From assembly GCF_009754945.1 (NCBI RefSeq), contig NZ_WPIN01000001.1:310001-374000 (forward strand): a stretch of DNA of 64,000 nt. The letters run 5' to 3'. The stretch is from Spirosoma arboris. GTDB taxonomy: Bacteria > Bacteroidota > Bacteroidia > Cytophagales > Spirosomataceae. Positions 1 through 8,211 of this stretch are shown here, piece after piece; position 1 is the first letter of the stretch; every line of letters starts with the position of its first letter. Both the position numbers and the translations under genes were made by a program. The notes beneath the pieces are model-generated. The model did not search any database. It worked only from the letters and a program-made list of their open reading frames with translations, and was not told where the DNA came from.

Positions 1-2394
1 AATGGCACCGGGTAGCGGTAGTCGATAGTTGTAGCCGCCATTGATCTTAGCCAAACGAGGTAAGTCTTTCTGAGCGAGCGTATTGGCAAACACATTCCAG
101 CCCGCACTCATCGACTTTTCGCGAGCTGGTCGGTTTTCGATGGTTTCCCAGGGGCGCTCGGGTGCCCAGGCACTTTCTGAAAAACCCAGCAGCTTGGGCA
201 GAATGTCGTACTCAGCCATGTCGCGCCCTTTTACGGTTTCGCTCCAAAGTTGCGACTCGATTCCCCGGACGTTTTTACGGGCTTCAGGTTTCATATGCTC
301 CAAACCTTCGAAACTAAGCGGCTTGCCCATAGATGTTTTGTAAGTGGTTTTGAACATATCGAAAGGAGCAAACGCCCAGTTATTTCGCGTATCGACGTAG
401 CCCGCCCAATACAGGCCCGGCTCCTGCGGATCGTTGTTATAAGACATATCGAAATAAAAGTTTGATACGTTGCACAATACCACCGGGTAGCCAGCATTCG
501 CCAGTCGATTGCCCAGGTCGATATCAAACAAATTGTTCCATACATAAGGAACGACGCCCTTCCCAACAAATTCAGGATTCATCACTAATTTTCCATCAGG
601 TGCTTTTACAAGTACAGCCTCTTCCCAGGCATGGACTTCCAGGTTGCGTTTCGCGAGTCGTTCCCGGAGTTTTCCGAAGAAATAGGCCTGTAAGTTTTTC
701 GGGTCTTTAATCGCCGGATTCTCTTTCAACAGCTTGGCCGCAATCGGCGATTTTGTCCAGACGCCTTCGGGCACTTCATCGCCACCAGCATGCATCACAT
801 CCATGGGCAGACCTGCTTCCTTGTACATCTTCGTAATCTCATCGACCACTTTTTCGTAGAAGTGATACGTTGATTCGATTCCGACACTGACCACATTATC
901 GGTATAGCCCTGCGCCGATAGGTACACCGATTTATCGGCTGGGTCGATGAGTCGGTATTCATTGGCTTCTTTTTCTTTGCCCTCTTTCATCAGCCGGGCA
1001 TAACGAGATTCCATCGCTTTAATAGCCGCCCGCGCATGGCCTGGCAAATTCAGTTCGGGAATAACTTTTATGTGCCGCTCATTGGCGTATTTCAGAATTT
1101 CGATAAAATCGGCTTTGGTGTAGAAACCACTGCCATATTTGCCTTCGTCATATGCTTTGGGGCCGGAACCATAAGCTGGATGTAAAACGGGTGTTTCCTT
1201 TCCTGATGTATGTTCTCGTTGCGCTCCTACCTGCGTCAGTTCGGGAAGACCGTCAATTTCGAGTCGCCAGCCTTCGTCTTCCGTTGTGTAAAACAGGAAT
1301 TTATTGACTTTATAAAACGCTAGTAAATCGAGCAGCCGAAGAATGGTTTCTTTCGTCTGAAAATTCCGGCTCACATCCAGGTGCATACCCCGAAACTCAA
1401 ATCGCGGAGCATCCTCAATCTGTACATAGGTGAGAGCAATGTTAGCCGACGGTTTCAAGTACGTAGTGGTCGGAATTAAGGCCAGCAGACTCTGAACGCC
1501 GTAGAAAACACCCGCAGCATCGTTACCTGTGATGGACACGCCATTTCCGTCGATACCCAGCTGATAGGCTTCTTTGGTCACGCCGTTAACGCTTATCTTG
1601 CTCATTTTTAGCGCAATACCTTTCCCCTTCGGAGCTCCGGTGCTTACTGAGAAATCGCTACCCGTTAGCGTTTTTAGTTTTTGACTCAAAAAATGCGCTT
1701 CATTTTCCAGGCCCTTATCTGCATAAATTGGGAGTGACGAATTGACTGTTAGCGTACCTGCACCAGGAATCAGTTTAACCGGTGATGGGATGATTTTCTG
1801 AAGTTTGTCGGCTGGGAGCAAGGATGCCACCAGATTGGTCTGATACGTATGTTCGGGGGTTGGGAGTGGTTCCAGGTCAATTTTGCCGCGGAGTATCTGT
1901 TCCTTTTTCGTGAAGGGTTTAATGCTATAATTGGCTACCTGAACGATGTTCTGCTCTTTACCCTCCTTGTTATAAAAAACGAAATAAAGTCCTAAGGGAG
2001 CGTCGGTTACCTTATTAACAGCTTCTGTTCCTTCGTAGCGAATATCGACAGTTGCACCGGGTTTGAGAGAAAATCCTACGTTGGGTGTGAGTTTGTACCA
2101 GTCGCCATTAATATGATGAACCGTAGCAGGCTGAGGTACCTGGGTTGGCATAATGGGCCGGGGAGACATATTGAAAAACAAAGCCCAATTGGTATCCGTC
2201 AATAGGAAATCGCTCTGATTCGTGAGGGTAAAGCGCGCTTCGAAACCGGTTTCTATTTCGGTGAAATTAGTGACCAACTCCCAGCTAACGGCGATTTTTT
2301 TTGCCTCATCTGTAGCGGGTGCATCACCCGATCTACAGCCGTTAAAACAAACGACGAAAGCGACGATGAGGGCAGTAAAAAAAGTAGTTCGCAT
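1..2394 (-). CDS. Beta-N-acetylhexosaminidase (GH20) lipoprotein, 3' end cut by window edge
   Basis: Removes terminal GlcNAc/GalNAc from chitin or glycan fragments, probably at the cell envelope. The frame is open from an ATG at 2394 to position 1 without a stop, so at least 798 residues are present and the C-terminus lies outside. Residues 1-20 form a lipoprotein signal with a cysteine at 20 (FNGC). Residues from about 30 to 170 resemble the chitobiase N-terminal carbohydrate-binding domain. A GH20b-like segment and the TIM barrel follow. The barrel carries the family hallmark HAGGDE, with the catalytic pair Asp539-Glu540 (bases 775-780). The last visible residues (YNYRLPLPGA) match the usual post-barrel end of this family. 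It is divergent from the NagX-like gene at 2478, which fits joint use in amino-sugar metabolism. Family assignment is firm; substrate is inferred. Confidence 0.93.
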   Translation of the reverse strand, partial: MRTTFFTALIVAFVVCFNGCRSGDAPATDEAKKIAVSWELVTNFTEIETGFEARFTLTNQSDFLLTDTNWALFFNMSPRPIMPTQVPQPATVHHINGDWYKLTPNVGFSLKPGATVDIRYEGTEAVNKVTDAPLGLYFVFYNKEGKEQNIVQVANYSIKPFTKKEQILRGKIDLEPLPTPEHTYQTNLVASLLPADKLQKIIPSPVKLIPGAGTLTVNSSLPIYADKGLENEAHFLSQKLKTLTGSDFSVSTGAPKGKGIALKMSKISVNGVTKEAYQLGIDGNGVSITGNDAAGVFYGVQSLLALIPTTTYLKPSANIALTYVQIEDAPRFEFRGMHLDVSRNFQTKETILRLLDLLAFYKVNKFLFYTTEDEGWRLEIDGLPELTQVGAQREHTSGKETPVLHPAYGSGPKAYDEGKYGSGFYTKADFIEILKYANERHIKVIPELNLPGHARAAIKAMESRYARLMKEGKEKEANEYRLIDPADKSVYLSAQGYTDNVVSVGIESTYHFYEKVVDEITKMYKEAGLPMDVMHAGGDEVPEGVWTKSPIAAKLLKENPAIKDPKNLQAYFFGKLRERLAKRNLEVHAWEEAVLVKAPDGKLVMNPEFVGKGVVPYVWNNLFDIDLGNRLANAGYPVVLCNVSNFYFDMSYNNDPQEPGLYWAGYVDTRNNWAFAPFDMFKTTYKTSMGKPLSFEGLEHMKPEARKNVRGIESQLWSETVKGRDMAEYDILPKLLGFSESAWAPERPWETIENRPAREKSMSAGWNVFANTLAQKDLPRLAKINGGYNYRLPLPGAI

Positions 2395-2419
2395 AAATCC
2401 TTAGGTTAAGTAGCCTTTA

Positions 2420-2439
2420 TAGTACTCAAATCAGTACTA
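2420..2439. promoter_or_regulatory. 7-bp dyad in divergent promoter region
   Basis: A perfect inverted repeat (TAGTACT, six-base spacer, AGTACTA) sits in the 83-bp gap between the divergent hexosaminidase and NagX-like genes. Its position suits an operator, but no cognate regulator is visible and a chance dyad is possible. Confidence 0.3.
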
Positions 2440-2477
2440 AAGATACCATTGTTACAACGGGGCTTTTTTACTTTTTA

Positions 2478-3575
2478 ATGATACAGCAGCCGAGCCGACT
2501 CATTTCATTAGATGCGATGCGTGGATTTACCATCGCGGCCATGATTGTTGCCAATTTTCCGGGGAGCGAGGAGTTTGTGTACTTTACATTAAGGCACACG
2601 ATCTGGAATGGACTCTCTTTCACGGACTTAATTGCACCCACATTTCTCTTTATCGTTGGTGTTTCCATTGCCCTGGCCTACGCCCGAAAACTGGACGAAG
2701 GTAGCCCAGAAGGCGAACTCTACCGAAAGATTGTGATTCGGTCGCTGAAAATCTTTGCCGTAGGTATGTTTTTGAATTTGATGCCCGATTTTGACTTTTC
2801 GAACGTTCGCTGGACGGGTACACTTCATCGAATTGCTATTGTCTTTCTCGTCTGCGCGTTTCTTTTTCTGAACACAACCTGGAAACAACAAATCTGGATT
2901 GGCACCATCACGTTAGTTGCCTATTGGCTCGCCATGACGCAAATTCCAACGCCCGACGTAGGTCAAGTTGTTCTGGAACGAGGTCAGAATCTGGCAGCCT
3001 GGATCGACCGGAAATACTTGCCCGGTCGCATGTGGCAGGGCACCTGGGACCCCGAAGGAATCCTCAGTACGTTTCCATCAATCGTAACGGGTATCACGGG
3101 TATGCTGGCTGGACGATGGATGCTCAGTACTGCCAGTCCAACCGAAAAAGTGTCTTACCTGATGACGGTGGGGCTGTTCACGGCTGCTGCCGGGTATTTC
3201 TGGGGATTGACCTTTCCGGTCAATGAAAACCTCTGGACAAGCTCGTTTGTGCTTGTTACCTCTGGTTTTGCTGCAATGCTATTAGGTGCGGTCTACTTCC
3301 TCGTTGATGTACTGGGTCGTAAGGGCGGTACGAAGGTGGGCGTCATTTTCGGGGCTAATGCCATTACGGTATACGTACTAGCCGACATTTTTGCCCTCTT
3401 TTTCTATCGGCTCAAATTTGGCTATCTTCCGCTGAATGAGCATGTTGTGAATTCATTAATAAACGCGGATATGCCGCCCGAACTCGCCAGTCTGACATAT
3501 GCCTTGTTTTTCATCGGTATTAATTTCATCCCAGCTTATGTGCTATATAAGCGAAAGATTTTTATCAAGCTGTAG
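2478..3575 (+). CDS. NagX-like membrane acyltransferase (DUF5009/HGSNAT-type)
   Basis: A 365-residue polytopic inner-membrane protein of the family that includes NagX and heparan-alpha-glucosaminide N-acetyltransferase. The hallmark is at the N-terminus: SLDAMRGFTIAAMIVANFPG, followed by HTIWNGLSFTDLIAPTFLF with its conserved W-N-G and D-L-I-x-P positions. About ten hydrophobic segments follow. A second copy of the family is encoded at 11844-12992. Members are thought to move acetyl groups to amino sugars across the membrane; here this is inferred from the family and from the divergent GH20 gene. The ATG at 2478 begins just before the conserved motif, so the start is credible. Confidence 0.85.
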   Translation: MIQQPSRLISLDAMRGFTIAAMIVANFPGSEEFVYFTLRHTIWNGLSFTDLIAPTFLFIVGVSIALAYARKLDEGSPEGELYRKIVIRSLKIFAVGMFLNLMPDFDFSNVRWTGTLHRIAIVFLVCAFLFLNTTWKQQIWIGTITLVAYWLAMTQIPTPDVGQVVLERGQNLAAWIDRKYLPGRMWQGTWDPEGILSTFPSIVTGITGMLAGRWMLSTASPTEKVSYLMTVGLFTAAAGYFWGLTFPVNENLWTSSFVLVTSGFAAMLLGAVYFLVDVLGRKGGTKVGVIFGANAITVYVLADIFALFFYRLKFGYLPLNEHVVNSLINADMPPELASLTYALFFIGINFIPAYVLYKRKIFIKL

Positions 3576-3596
3576 AGACGCAATCCCTTGCGTCTC
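3575..3596. terminator. Short hairpin after the NagX-like gene
   Basis: GAGACGCAA, loop TCCC, TTGCGTCTC forms a perfect 9-bp stem that begins at the last base of the upstream stop codon. There is no clear T-run, so it may be a processing or partial termination hairpin before the next gene. Confidence 0.5.
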
Positions 3597-3653
3597 CTGA
3601 CCGGATGGCTTTACCAAGCGAAAACGGACGATAATTCACGAAGAACTATAGTC

Positions 3654-6071
3654 ATGCGACCAATCACTCTATTAACCATCTTTTTCCTTTCAATTCTAAC
3701 AAACGCCTATTCCGCTACAATCGACTTGTCAAAAGCGCGTATAGCCACCATCGTTAGTGATAAGAAAGTGCTGCGTCGAACGGTAGAAATTCTTCAACAG
3801 GAAGTACAGAAACGAAGCGGTATTCAACTGCCTGTTTTGGGAAAGCTCCCCACCGATAAGCAGCCGTTTATTGGGCTTTTACTGGAAAGCAATCTGGCAC
3901 AGTTGCCACCCGATCTTCGGGCCATAATTCAGGCGATGCCCGAAAGTAAATCGGAAGGCTTTAAGTTGGTTGCCATTGAAAAAGCCAACGCCTTGTTAAT
4001 TGTGGGGCACGATGCACGAGGATTGCTTTACGGGGTTGGGCGGTTATTGCGCAAACTGGATATGAAACCGGGCAAGCTTACTGTAGCCGGAGATCTGGCG
4101 ATTGCAACTAGTCCACGATATCCGATTCGGGGGCATCAGTTGGGTTATCGGCCTAAAACCAATGCCTACGATGCCTTTTCGGTAGCCCAGTTCGATCAAT
4201 ATATTCGCGATCTGGCGTTGTTTGGAGCCAATAGCATTGAGATTATGCCCCCGCGTACCGACGATGATTTTACCAGCCGCCACATGAAACTGCCCGCCAT
4301 TAAAATGATAGGCGAACAGTCGCGGATTTGTGCCGAGTATGGGTTGGATGTCTGGATGTGGTATCCGAACATGGGCCTGAATTATACCCATCCTGATTCG
4401 ATTCAGAAGGAATTGGCGGAGCGAAATGAGGTTTTTGCCGCCGTCCCTAAATTAGATGCCGTCTTTGTGCCGGGTGGTGATCCCGGCGAACTAGAGCCCG
4501 ATGTGTTGTTTGCCTGGCTCGAAAAAGAAGCACAGGTGCTGCATAAATACCATCCTAATGCCAAAATATGGGTGTCTCCACAGGTATTCCGACCGACGCA
4601 ACAGTGGTTCGATGCGTTTTACAAGCATGTCAATAAAGGCTATGACTGGTTTGGTGGCGTGGTTTTCGGGCCATGGGTCAAGATGCCGGTTCAGGAGATT
4701 CGGAAAGTAGTTAAACCCGCTATTCCCATTCGGCATTATCCCGACATTACTCATAATTATGCGTCCCAATATCCGGTGCCACACTGGGACTTGGCCTGGG
4801 CCATGACTTTAGGTCGGGAATGTATCAATCCGCGCCCGCACGATGAAAAGGCTATTCACAATGCGCTCGATGAATACGGTTCGGGCAGCATCAGTTATTC
4901 GGAAGGGACCAATGACGATGTGAATAAGTTTGTCTGGAGCGATCAGGACTGGAACCCCGAAACGCCGGTTATCGAAACCATACGCGACTACGCCCGACTG
5001 TTTATTGGGCCAGATTATACCGAATCGGTTGCTCAGGGCCTTGTTGCGCTGGAACAAAACTGGCGGGGTAACCTCCTGACCAATGACGCTGTCGAGCGTA
5101 CGTTCATGCAGTGGCAGGCGTTAGAAAAATCGGCACCCCGATCGGTATTGCAAAATCCGCGCTTTCAGATGGGACTGATTCGGGCGTATTACGACGCCTT
5201 CACCCGCCGTCGACTCGTGTACGAAACTGATCTGGAGCAACAGGCACGGATGAAGCTGGAAACGATAGAACCAGGGAACTCACTAGCCACAATTCGGCAA
5301 GCGAATGCTATCCTCGAAAAAGCCTGGAAAGAACCGATTTTGCCCGCGTATCGGCAGACGTGTTTTGCGTTAGCCGACTCGCTCTTCAAGAGCATCGGTG
5401 CGCAACTAACCATCGACAAACATGGGGCTATGGGCGGCCGGGGTAATTTTATTGATAATATCGACATCCCCCTCAATGATTCGCCCTGGTTACTGTCGCA
5501 GCTCGAACAGATAGAAAAGCTGAGCAGTGAGCAGGAACGCGTTCAGAAAATTCGTGAGATGCTACACCGTACCGACCCTGGACCGGGTGGTTTCTATGAT
5601 CATTTTGGCGCTCCTGAAAGCTGGCATCGGGTTGTGCCGGGAATAAGTTGGGAAAAAGATCCGGGCAGTTTGCAATCACCCAGAATTGGATTTGGCGTTG
5701 GTCTGGTTGGCGTTGAATGGGTGGATGAGATCAAAGCAACGGGTTTCAAAGGCCAGGTTACGCCACGGGCCTGGATGAAACAGGCCAAAACGCTCTATGA
5801 CCAACCCTTAAAAATTGCCTATACCGAACTTGACCCAAACGCGTCGTATCGGATTCGAATTGCCTACACCGGCCGATTCCAGTCGCGCATGAAACTCACC
5901 ACCGACGACGGTTCTCTTGTTCATGAGTTTATTCAAACCGGCGAGCAACCCATTTACGAATTTGACGTGCCCAAGGCAGCCCTAACCGACGGCGCTGTAA
6001 CCTTCATCTGGGAATGCGGAAAAGGTGAACGCGGCTCGCAGGTGACAGAGATTTGGTTAGTTAGGGAGTGA
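3654..6071 (+). CDS. Secreted glycoside hydrolase, alpha-glucuronidase-like (GH67N/GH20b-type N-domain plus TIM barrel)
   Basis: An 805-residue exported protein. I prefer the ATG at 3654 to the upstream one at 3588, because MRPITLLTIFFLSILTNAYS is a normal signal peptide. Residues about 22-150 look like the zincin-like alpha/beta domain that precedes the barrel in GH67, GH20 and GH84 enzymes (GHDARGLLYGVGRLLR is typical). Then PRYPIRGHQLGYRP opens a probable TIM barrel, with acidic clusters in VPGGDPGELEP and in SEGTNDD. The last ~130 residues resemble a galactose-binding-type beta sandwich. It follows the NagX-like gene by 78 bases and may be co-transcribed. I could not assign the catalytic acids or the CAZy family with confidence. 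Confidence 0.72.
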   Translation: MRPITLLTIFFLSILTNAYSATIDLSKARIATIVSDKKVLRRTVEILQQEVQKRSGIQLPVLGKLPTDKQPFIGLLLESNLAQLPPDLRAIIQAMPESKSEGFKLVAIEKANALLIVGHDARGLLYGVGRLLRKLDMKPGKLTVAGDLAIATSPRYPIRGHQLGYRPKTNAYDAFSVAQFDQYIRDLALFGANSIEIMPPRTDDDFTSRHMKLPAIKMIGEQSRICAEYGLDVWMWYPNMGLNYTHPDSIQKELAERNEVFAAVPKLDAVFVPGGDPGELEPDVLFAWLEKEAQVLHKYHPNAKIWVSPQVFRPTQQWFDAFYKHVNKGYDWFGGVVFGPWVKMPVQEIRKVVKPAIPIRHYPDITHNYASQYPVPHWDLAWAMTLGRECINPRPHDEKAIHNALDEYGSGSISYSEGTNDDVNKFVWSDQDWNPETPVIETIRDYARLFIGPDYTESVAQGLVALEQNWRGNLLTNDAVERTFMQWQALEKSAPRSVLQNPRFQMGLIRAYYDAFTRRRLVYETDLEQQARMKLETIEPGNSLATIRQANAILEKAWKEPILPAYRQTCFALADSLFKSIGAQLTIDKHGAMGGRGNFIDNIDIPLNDSPWLLSQLEQIEKLSSEQERVQKIREMLHRTDPGPGGFYDHFGAPESWHRVVPGISWEKDPGSLQSPRIGFGVGLVGVEWVDEIKATGFKGQVTPRAWMKQAKTLYDQPLKIAYTELDPNASYRIRIAYTGRFQSRMKLTTDDGSLVHEFIQTGEQPIYEFDVPKAALTDGAVTFIWECGKGERGSQVTEIWLVRE

Positions 6072-6199
6072 ATTATCGGTTGATTTGCTTTCGCTCGGGT
6101 TGTTAGATACAATACAAATAGCTTTTATGGATAAGGGAAAAGTCGCGATCTTGTTACAACATGTACGTCCATTTATATGTAAACAAGATAGGAAAAACA

Positions 6200-6217
6200 A
6201 ACGCCCTTCTAGGCGTT
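6200..6217 (-). terminator. Rho-independent-type terminator of the AT-rich orphan
   Basis: On the minus strand the stop codon of the 6219-7370 gene is followed at once by a 6-bp GC stem (AACGCC/GGCGTT) and then a T-rich tract (TTTGTTTTTCC). This is the classic intrinsic terminator layout. Confidence 0.65.
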
Positions 6218-6218
6218 C

Positions 6219-7370
6219 TCACGTAATTGTTTTTCGTTCTATTACCGACGAACGTAATAGCCTTATTTTTTTTATAATAAATCTATACTTTAAAGCTGTC
6301 CTGAAATATCTAAACATAAAATAAGTTCCTACCAAGTACAGTATAATGCCAATTATAGCCAAATAGATACGAATTTTGTATACATAATCGTACTTTACAC
6401 TATATTCATCATTTAGCTTATAAGGCCCCATTTCCTTAAACAGAATTAGGAAATTACTAAGTATTATATCTTTAGAATACAATATAGTATTTAGTAGTGT
6501 ATCGGATTTCCTATAAGCAACAAAAAAATTTTCGTTAGTTGCATAGCCATTGTAATAGTTAATCATATTTTGATTTAACTCCCCAATAACAGTTTTAGCG
6601 CTTTCGTTTATTTTACTTACTGGATATTTTTTAAAGATCTTTGTTACGTTAGTTTGATACAACTTATCTAAACTGTCCGTAGCTTTGTTTATACTATCAG
6701 TATTCACTAAGGAGCCTTTATAATAAACATTCTTCACAAAATTCTCTTTCGAAATGTGAAGCTCATATTTTTCATTGTGAGGGAATTTACTTGTATCAAA
6801 CAGCATGAACCCCCCTAACATAAATAACATAAATACAGGGAAATTACTGGTTTCATTTCTCCAAGTAATATCAAAATAGTTTAAAGTGGGAATACTTTTA
6901 GGAATATTAGAAATTCTATTAATAAGCGTATATTTTGATTCATCGGTTTCAGGTTCAAAAAAAGTTTCAAAATAAAAATATTCTTCATCTTTCAATAAAT
7001 CAAAATTGAATTCGATAGCATTATCCAGAATTGTAATATCGACTTTTAGTGCTTCAGATAAACCTAAAATTTTACAGTCATATATTTTAGTTTTTTCGGT
7101 AAATTGAAGCCTCAATGGACTTTTTATTCTTTCATCAGTTATATCCTCTTTGCCTTTATAAAATACAAACCCTTTGACCAATCGGGTTGATTTTCCGACT
7201 AGAGCGCCTTCATAATTGATTGTTAGGCCATTTACATTTCTTACAATTTGTTGATAAAGATTTATGTCGCTATCAATTACTAAGTATATACGTGGAGTTG
7301 TCGATTTAAGCCACGCTATAATAGCAGGGAGGCCAGTTATGATTGCTACTATTAAAGATATTATTTCCAA
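6219..7370 (-). CDS. AT-rich hypothetical membrane protein
   Basis: A 383-residue protein that I do not recognise. Residues 2-20 form an N-terminal membrane anchor. Residues about 30-160 look beta-rich and extracytoplasmic or cytoplasmic. A second hydrophobic stretch lies near 178-195 (FPVFMLFMLGGFMLF). A long, lysine- and asparagine-rich helical region leads to a third membrane helix near 345-365, and the basic tail KYRFIIKKIRLLR is probably cytoplasmic. Base composition is far more AT-rich than its neighbours, which suggests recent acquisition. It is immediately downstream of, and co-oriented with, the HigBA pair, 63 bases from higA. It might be toxin-antitoxin-linked cargo or a defence or stress membrane protein, but nothing in the sequence proves a function. 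Confidence 0.7.
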   Translation of the reverse strand: MEIISLIVAIITGLPAIIAWLKSTTPRIYLVIDSDINLYQQIVRNVNGLTINYEGALVGKSTRLVKGFVFYKGKEDITDERIKSPLRLQFTEKTKIYDCKILGLSEALKVDITILDNAIEFNFDLLKDEEYFYFETFFEPETDESKYTLINRISNIPKSIPTLNYFDITWRNETSNFPVFMLFMLGGFMLFDTSKFPHNEKYELHISKENFVKNVYYKGSLVNTDSINKATDSLDKLYQTNVTKIFKKYPVSKINESAKTVIGELNQNMINYYNGYATNENFFVAYRKSDTLLNTILYSKDIILSNFLILFKEMGPYKLNDEYSVKYDYVYKIRIYLAIIGIILYLVGTYFMFRYFRTALKYRFIIKKIRLLRSSVIERKTIT

Positions 7371-7433
7371 GCTAACGTGAAATATTTAACTGTACACAGC
7401 CGAAACAACATAAACAAACTAATATATTCTCAA

Positions 7434-7766
7434 CTATGCCGGCTGCAATCCAGTCCCCGACGAAGCCCAAAAGTGCCTCACCGTATAATTCTTTTCCTTT
7501 TTTTCCGCCTGACGTAGATCAAAATTCTGCTGCATGTTTAGCCAGAGTTGCGGGGTTGTGTTAAACGCTTCTGCCAAACGTAATGCCATATCGGGCGTAA
7601 TTCCATGATGGCCATTAATTAACTGTGATAGCGTTTTTCGGGTAATACCTAATCCTTTAGCGGCATCCGTTATTGATAGTTCCAGTGGTTCTAAATATAA
7701 ACCCTTCAACACCTGGCCAGGGTGGACTGGATTCTTCATTGGGCCTTTAACGCGGGTGTCTTCCAT
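7434..7766 (-). CDS. higA: HigA-family antitoxin (XRE-type helix-turn-helix)
   Basis: A 110-residue antitoxin of a type II system. Residues 10-20 carry the family opening NPVHPGQVLKG. A helix-turn-helix covers about 32-60 (TDAAKGLGITRKTLSQLING), followed by the conserved PDMALRLAEAFNTTPQLWLNMQQNFDL. It neutralises the upstream toxin and normally represses its own promoter. The gene starts 15 bases after the toxin stop, the usual toxin-first order of hig loci. The palindrome at 8073-8090 is the probable operator. The short C-terminal tail beyond the core is not conserved in the family as I know it. Confidence 0.93.
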   Translation of the reverse strand: MEDTRVKGPMKNPVHPGQVLKGLYLEPLELSITDAAKGLGITRKTLSQLINGHHGITPDMALRLAEAFNTTPQLWLNMQQNFDLRQAEKKEKNYTVRHFWASSGTGLQPA

Positions 7767-7781
7767 GTCGTTTCTACTGTT

Positions 7782-8060
7782 TTAATGGTAGTCTAAATAA
7801 TCAACGTCAGTAACGCCTTCATCATCAAATTTGAAGATGATCCGGTAATTCGCATTGACTTTCACTGACCAGTAATCCTGGTAATCGCCTGATAACTTAT
7901 GTAGTCCAGAGCCTGGGAAATCCATGTCTTCTGGCTTTACGGCAGCATCGAGCAAACTCATAATTAAGCCTATTTTACTCAATTGCGATGCAGGCAGTTT
8001 TGAACCATCGTCTTTCTGGTGAAATAGGCGTAAAGGCTTGCTAGTAATGCTTTTTATCAT
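7782..8060 (-). CDS. higB: HigB-family toxin (RelE/ParE fold)
   Basis: A 92-residue toxin. Members of this family are ribosome-dependent mRNA interferases. The sequence keeps the family skeleton: MIKSI at the start, a helix with the PEDMDFPGSGLHKLSGD segment, WSVKVNANYRIIFKF and the terminal DVDYLDYH. Length is normal for HigB. It is the first gene of the pair and starts 12 bases from the palindrome at 8073-8090. It appears intact, so the module is probably functional. HigB and RelE-like toxins overlap in naming, but the pairing with HigA supports this call. Confidence 0.93.
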   Translation of the reverse strand: MIKSITSKPLRLFHQKDDGSKLPASQLSKIGLIMSLLDAAVKPEDMDFPGSGLHKLSGDYQDYWSVKVNANYRIIFKFDDEGVTDVDYLDYH

Positions 8061-8072
8061 CCATCAAATGTA

Positions 8073-8090
8073 ACACGTTACGTAACGTGT
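8073..8090. promoter_or_regulatory. Perfect 18-bp palindrome, probable HigA operator
   Basis: ACACGTTAC is followed directly by its exact complement GTAACGTGT, with no spacer. It lies 12 bases upstream of the higB start codon, where antitoxin or complex binding would block transcription. The operator role is inferred from position and symmetry. Confidence 0.7.
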
Positions 8091-8211
8091 GTCAAGCTTA
8101 AGTGCAATTTTCAATGACCTGTTTCGTCTCGTTTGTGTTCATGCCGCGGGTTTTGCAGGTATTACTCGTGATTACGACTGTATAATTGGGACACCACACA
8201 GAAGTACTCCC

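Noticed and set aside
250..710. Several overlapping plus-strand and minus-strand short ORFs
   Set aside because: They lie opposite or out of frame within the long GH20 coding frame, have no family motifs and no separate promoter evidence.
1..2394. Possible pseudogene, because the GH20 gene has no stop in the window
   Set aside because: The frame is continuous and ends at the window edge with residues matching the normal family C-terminal region, so it is simply truncated by the window.
6085..6324. 79-residue plus-strand ORF
   Set aside because: It crosses the terminator and the 3' end of the AT-rich minus-strand gene, shows no family resemblance and has low-complexity AT-rich coding.
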